Shown in pieces: positions 6,009 to 7,880 of a stretch of 7,880 nt of DNA. The DNA comes from Alphaproteobacteria bacterium (GTDB lineage: Bacteria > Pseudomonadota > Alphaproteobacteria > Rhizobiales > Rhizobiaceae): contig JAFKFE010000201.1 of the NCBI GenBank assembly GCA_017308345.1, forward strand, positions 1 to 7,880. The letters run 5' to 3'. The notes beneath the pieces are model-generated. The model ran no database searches, was not told the DNA's origin, and saw nothing but the letters and a program-made list of their open reading frames with translations. The translations under genes were made by a program, and so were the position numbers. The first letter of the stretch is position 1; each line of letters starts with the position of its first letter.

Positions 6009-7403
6009 TCAGCTGACGAAATAGCGCTGCCACTCGAAATCGGTGATGTGCGAGGCCTGCCAGGCGTCGAACGCCGCCTGCTCGGCGCGGCGGCTTTCGG
6101 CATAGTTGTCGCGGAACGCCTCGCCGAACGCTTCGGCGCAGAAATCGGATGCGGCGAAGGCTTCGATGGAAGCGTTCAGCGTGCGCGGCAGCTTCGGCTT
6201 GTCGAGATTGGCAAGGTTGGATGTCACCGGCCGCTCGAGCGGCAGGTCCTTCTCGATGCCTTCGCAGCCGGCAGCCAGGATCGCGGCGATCGACAGGTAA
6301 GGATTGACGTCGGCGCCGGGCGCCCGGTGCTCGAACCGGCAGGCGGCGTCGTTCGGCGTGGTGATGGCGCGGATCGGCGCGGTGCGGTTCTCGAACCCCC
6401 AGGCGACGTCCTCCGGCGACCATGCGCCACGATCGAAGCGGCGGTAGGAATTGACCGTCGGCCGGAAGAAGATATGCGTCTCCTGCATGCGGTTGAGCAC
6501 GCCGGCGAGGAATTTTTCCGCGACGGGCGTCAGGCGGTTGGGGCCGGCCGCGAAGGCCGGCTTGCCGTCCTGCCACAGGCTGACGTGATGGTGCGCGCCG
6601 CAGGCGCTTTCCTTGCCCGGCGGCTGGAAGCGCGTCATGAAGGTGGCGACCAGACCGCGCTCGGCGCACAGCTCGCGCAAATGCAGCTTGGCGCGCATGG
6701 CGGCGTCCGCCGCTTCCAGCGCGCTCTTCGGCGTGAGCGCGTATTCATACATGCCGTAGCCATATTCGGTGACCAGCGAGGCGACACCGATATCGATGCT
6801 CTTCATGCGCGTGATGAACTCGGCGGCGAAATCCTGGTAGTCGCCGCTGCGCACGAGATCGTAATTGATCAGCGAATGACCCCACGGTTTCAGCTCGCGA
6901 TAGCGGCCGGCACGCATCAGATCGTGGTCGGCGTGGAAAATGCCGAACTCGTATTCGAGGGCGAATTTCGGCTCGTAGCCAAGCGCCCTGGCGCGCTCTT
7001 CGACACGGGCGAGGACGTTGCGGGGGTCATAGGCACAGGGGGAACCATCGAGCATGTAGGAGCGCGTGATGGCGGAAGCGAATTTCGGCTTCCAGCCATG
7101 CTGCACCACCGTATCGGGGTCGATGATGCCCTTGATGTTGGGAAAGCCGTTCTCCTCATTGGCGCTGGGCGAGGCGAAGGCGACGTCGCCCATCGGCTGG
7201 CCGTCGCCATGGGTAACGCAATAAAGGATGGCGTTGATCGACTCGCCGGAAGTGGAAAGCTTCAGCGGCGCGATCTTGGAGCGCACCACGCCTGACGTGT
7301 CGACCGTATGCACCTCGACGAACTCGACGCCGCGCGATGCAAGTTCGGCCTGCAGCGCCTCGAGCTTCGGCGCATACTCCGCCACCCTGTCCTCGAATTC
7401 CAC
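6009..7403 (-). CDS. Glutamine synthetase family protein (gamma-glutamyl ligase type)
   Basis: A 464-residue cytosolic ligase of the glutamine synthetase fold, expected to use ATP to join glutamate to ammonia or an amine. Visible features: an N-terminal beta-grasp region with VHTVDTSGVVRSK (about 32-44), catalytic Glu150 and Glu152 (LEYEFGIF), Glu213 and Glu220 (TEYGYGMYEY), the histidine cluster 271-273 (ACGAHHHVSLW), the phosphate-binding NRTAPIR (339-345), and Arg356, Glu358 and Arg360 in RFEHR followed by NPYL (367-370). The usual GQxE is here GMYE, and the segment after AAGCEGI reads EKDLPLERP with no Tyr, so the adenylylation site of GlnA type I is absent. The loop that carries the ammonium-binding Asp in GlnA is not recognisable. 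These points favour a non-housekeeping member such as a gamma-glutamylpolyamine or gamma-glutamylamide synthetase; the substrate is unknown. The start is a GTG at 7403 with GGAGG 7 bases upstream; an in-frame TTG at 7409 is too close to that site. livM-like DNA ends 29 bp upstream. Confidence 0.88.
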   Translation of the reverse strand: MEFEDRVAEYAPKLEALQAELASRGVEFVEVHTVDTSGVVRSKIAPLKLSTSGESINAILYCVTHGDGQPMGDVAFASPSANEENGFPNIKGIIDPDTVVQHGWKPKFASAITRSYMLDGSPCAYDPRNVLARVEERARALGYEPKFALEYEFGIFHADHDLMRAGRYRELKPWGHSLINYDLVRSGDYQDFAAEFITRMKSIDIGVASLVTEYGYGMYEYALTPKSALEAADAAMRAKLHLRELCAERGLVATFMTRFQPPGKESACGAHHHVSLWQDGKPAFAAGPNRLTPVAEKFLAGVLNRMQETHIFFRPTVNSYRRFDRGAWSPEDVAWGFENRTAPIRAITTPNDAACRFEHRAPGADVNPYLSIAAILAAGCEGIEKDLPLERPVTSNLANLDKPKLPRTLNASIEAFAASDFCAEAFGEAFRDNYAESRRAEQAAFDAWQASHITDFEWQRYFVS

Positions 7404-7424
7404 GTTCAACCCTCCACCAGGAAA
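7404..7424 (-). promoter_or_regulatory. Ribosome binding site deciding the start of the glutamine-synthetase-like gene
   Basis: The minus strand reads ctggtggagggttgaac directly before GTG at 7403. GGAGG sits 7 bases from this GTG but only 1 base from the alternative TTG at 7409, so GTG is the better start. Confidence 0.65.
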
Positions 7425-7432
7425 TGACGACG

Positions 7433-7880
7433 CTATTTGGCGTTGCGCCGGAAAAGAAGCGACAGCAGCTCATCGAGCTCATGCCGACCGCTGATGCCGC
7501 TCGGCCGGAACGCCATGCAGAGCACGATGACCACGCCGAGCGCCACGCCCGACAGGCCGAGCAGTTGCGGCATTTGGATACCCGCGACGGTCACGCCGGA
7601 CTCGATGCTGCGGATGAACTCCAGCCCGATCGAAAGCACGATGACACCGGTGACCGCGCCTGTAACGGTTGCCATGCCACCGAGGATCAGCATCGCCAGC
7701 GTGTTGAAGATCATCTGGAAGTAGAACAGCTTCGGGCTGATCGTGCCGGCGAAATAGGCGAAGAGGACACCGGCGAGGCCACAGATCAGGGCCGACAGCA
7801 CCCACGATATCAGCCGTAGCTTCTTGGCGTCGATGCCAAGTGCTGCCGCCGCCTGCGGGCTCTGCGCGCTGGCTCGCAGT
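7433..7880 (-). CDS. LivM-type branched-chain amino acid ABC transporter permease, C-terminal part (5' end beyond right edge)
   Basis: About 148 codons are visible, open from the window edge to a TAG at 7433-7435. The first residues, SPQAAAALGIDAKKLRL, match the cytoplasmic coupling loop of HAAT-family permeases (typically EAAxALGI), which contacts the ATPase. After it come membrane segments: WVLSALICGLAGVLFAYF, then MIFNTLAMLILGGMATVTGAVTGVIVLSIGLEFI (the family usually has GGxGTxxGPxxGA), then LLGLSGVALGVVIVLCMAF. The end, RPSGISGRHELDELL, is the usual RPxGLxG tail. This identifies the LivM half of a Liv-type importer for branched-chain amino acids or related substrates such as amides; the substrate cannot be read from this part. 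A GTG inside the fragment (7801) is not a true start, because conserved sequence continues upstream in frame. The glutamine-synthetase-like gene follows 29 bp downstream and is probably in the same operon. Confidence 0.88.
   Translation of the reverse strand, partial: LRASAQSPQAAAALGIDAKKLRLISWVLSALICGLAGVLFAYFAGTISPKLFYFQMIFNTLAMLILGGMATVTGAVTGVIVLSIGLEFIRSIESGVTVAGIQMPQLLGLSGVALGVVIVLCMAFRPSGISGRHELDELLSLLFRRNAK

Noticed and set aside
6048..7295. Long open frame (415 codons) on the plus strand opposite the glutamine-synthetase-like gene
   Set aside because: It has antisense composition and no family features, and overlaps a well supported gene.
1..7880. tRNA or rRNA genes, CRISPR arrays, insertion sequences, phage genes or a defence system
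   Set aside because: No regularly spaced DNA repeats, transposase or integrase motifs, or RNA-gene folds were seen on either strand; nearly all of the window is explained by the genes listed.

Overview
The window is GC-rich DNA, almost fully coding, with gene families typical of soil or plant-associated Alphaproteobacteria. A Mesorhizobium-like member of the Hyphomicrobiales is the best guess. This rests on codon use, on the mix of amino-acid transport and peptide turnover genes, and on a rhizobial-style palindromic repeat in an intergenic region; there is no rRNA marker to confirm it.

Region by region. (1) Positions 1-2775, minus strand: a large type V (autotransporter) surface protein with a long signal peptide, a passenger made of passenger-associated transport repeats, and the start of the outer-membrane barrel, which runs off the left edge. 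Its frame is broken once, near 1567-1575. The N-terminal part ends early at 1474, and the rest stays open in another frame to the window edge. (2) 2776-3020: a divergent intergenic region with an AT-rich patch, two 8-bp direct repeats 10 bp apart, and a short palindromic repeat. (3) 3021-4865, plus strand: a long-form Xaa-Pro aminopeptidase (M24B) with all metal and substrate residues intact. (4) 4867-5888, minus strand: azlC and azlD, a two-subunit branched-chain amino acid exporter with overlapping genes; azlD converges on the aminopeptidase gene with one base between their stop codons. (5) 6009-7403, minus strand: a glutamine-synthetase-family ligase without an adenylylation tyrosine, with a strong stem-loop between it and azlC. 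(6) 7433-7880, minus strand: the C-terminal part of a LivM-type ABC permease that enters from the right edge.

How they fit together. The LivM fragment and the glutamine-synthetase-like gene lie 29 bp apart on the same strand and are probably cotranscribed. This suggests uptake of an amino acid or amine-type substrate followed by gamma-glutamylation or amide-nitrogen handling. azlCD follow on the same strand after a 120-bp gap with a hairpin, so they may be a separate or attenuated unit for amino-acid efflux. The aminopeptidase releases amino acids from proline-containing peptides, so the right two thirds of the window has an amino-acid and nitrogen theme. I saw no mobile element, CRISPR array, RNA gene or clearly new multi-gene system. 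The most unusual item is the single-base frame break in an otherwise undecayed autotransporter gene.
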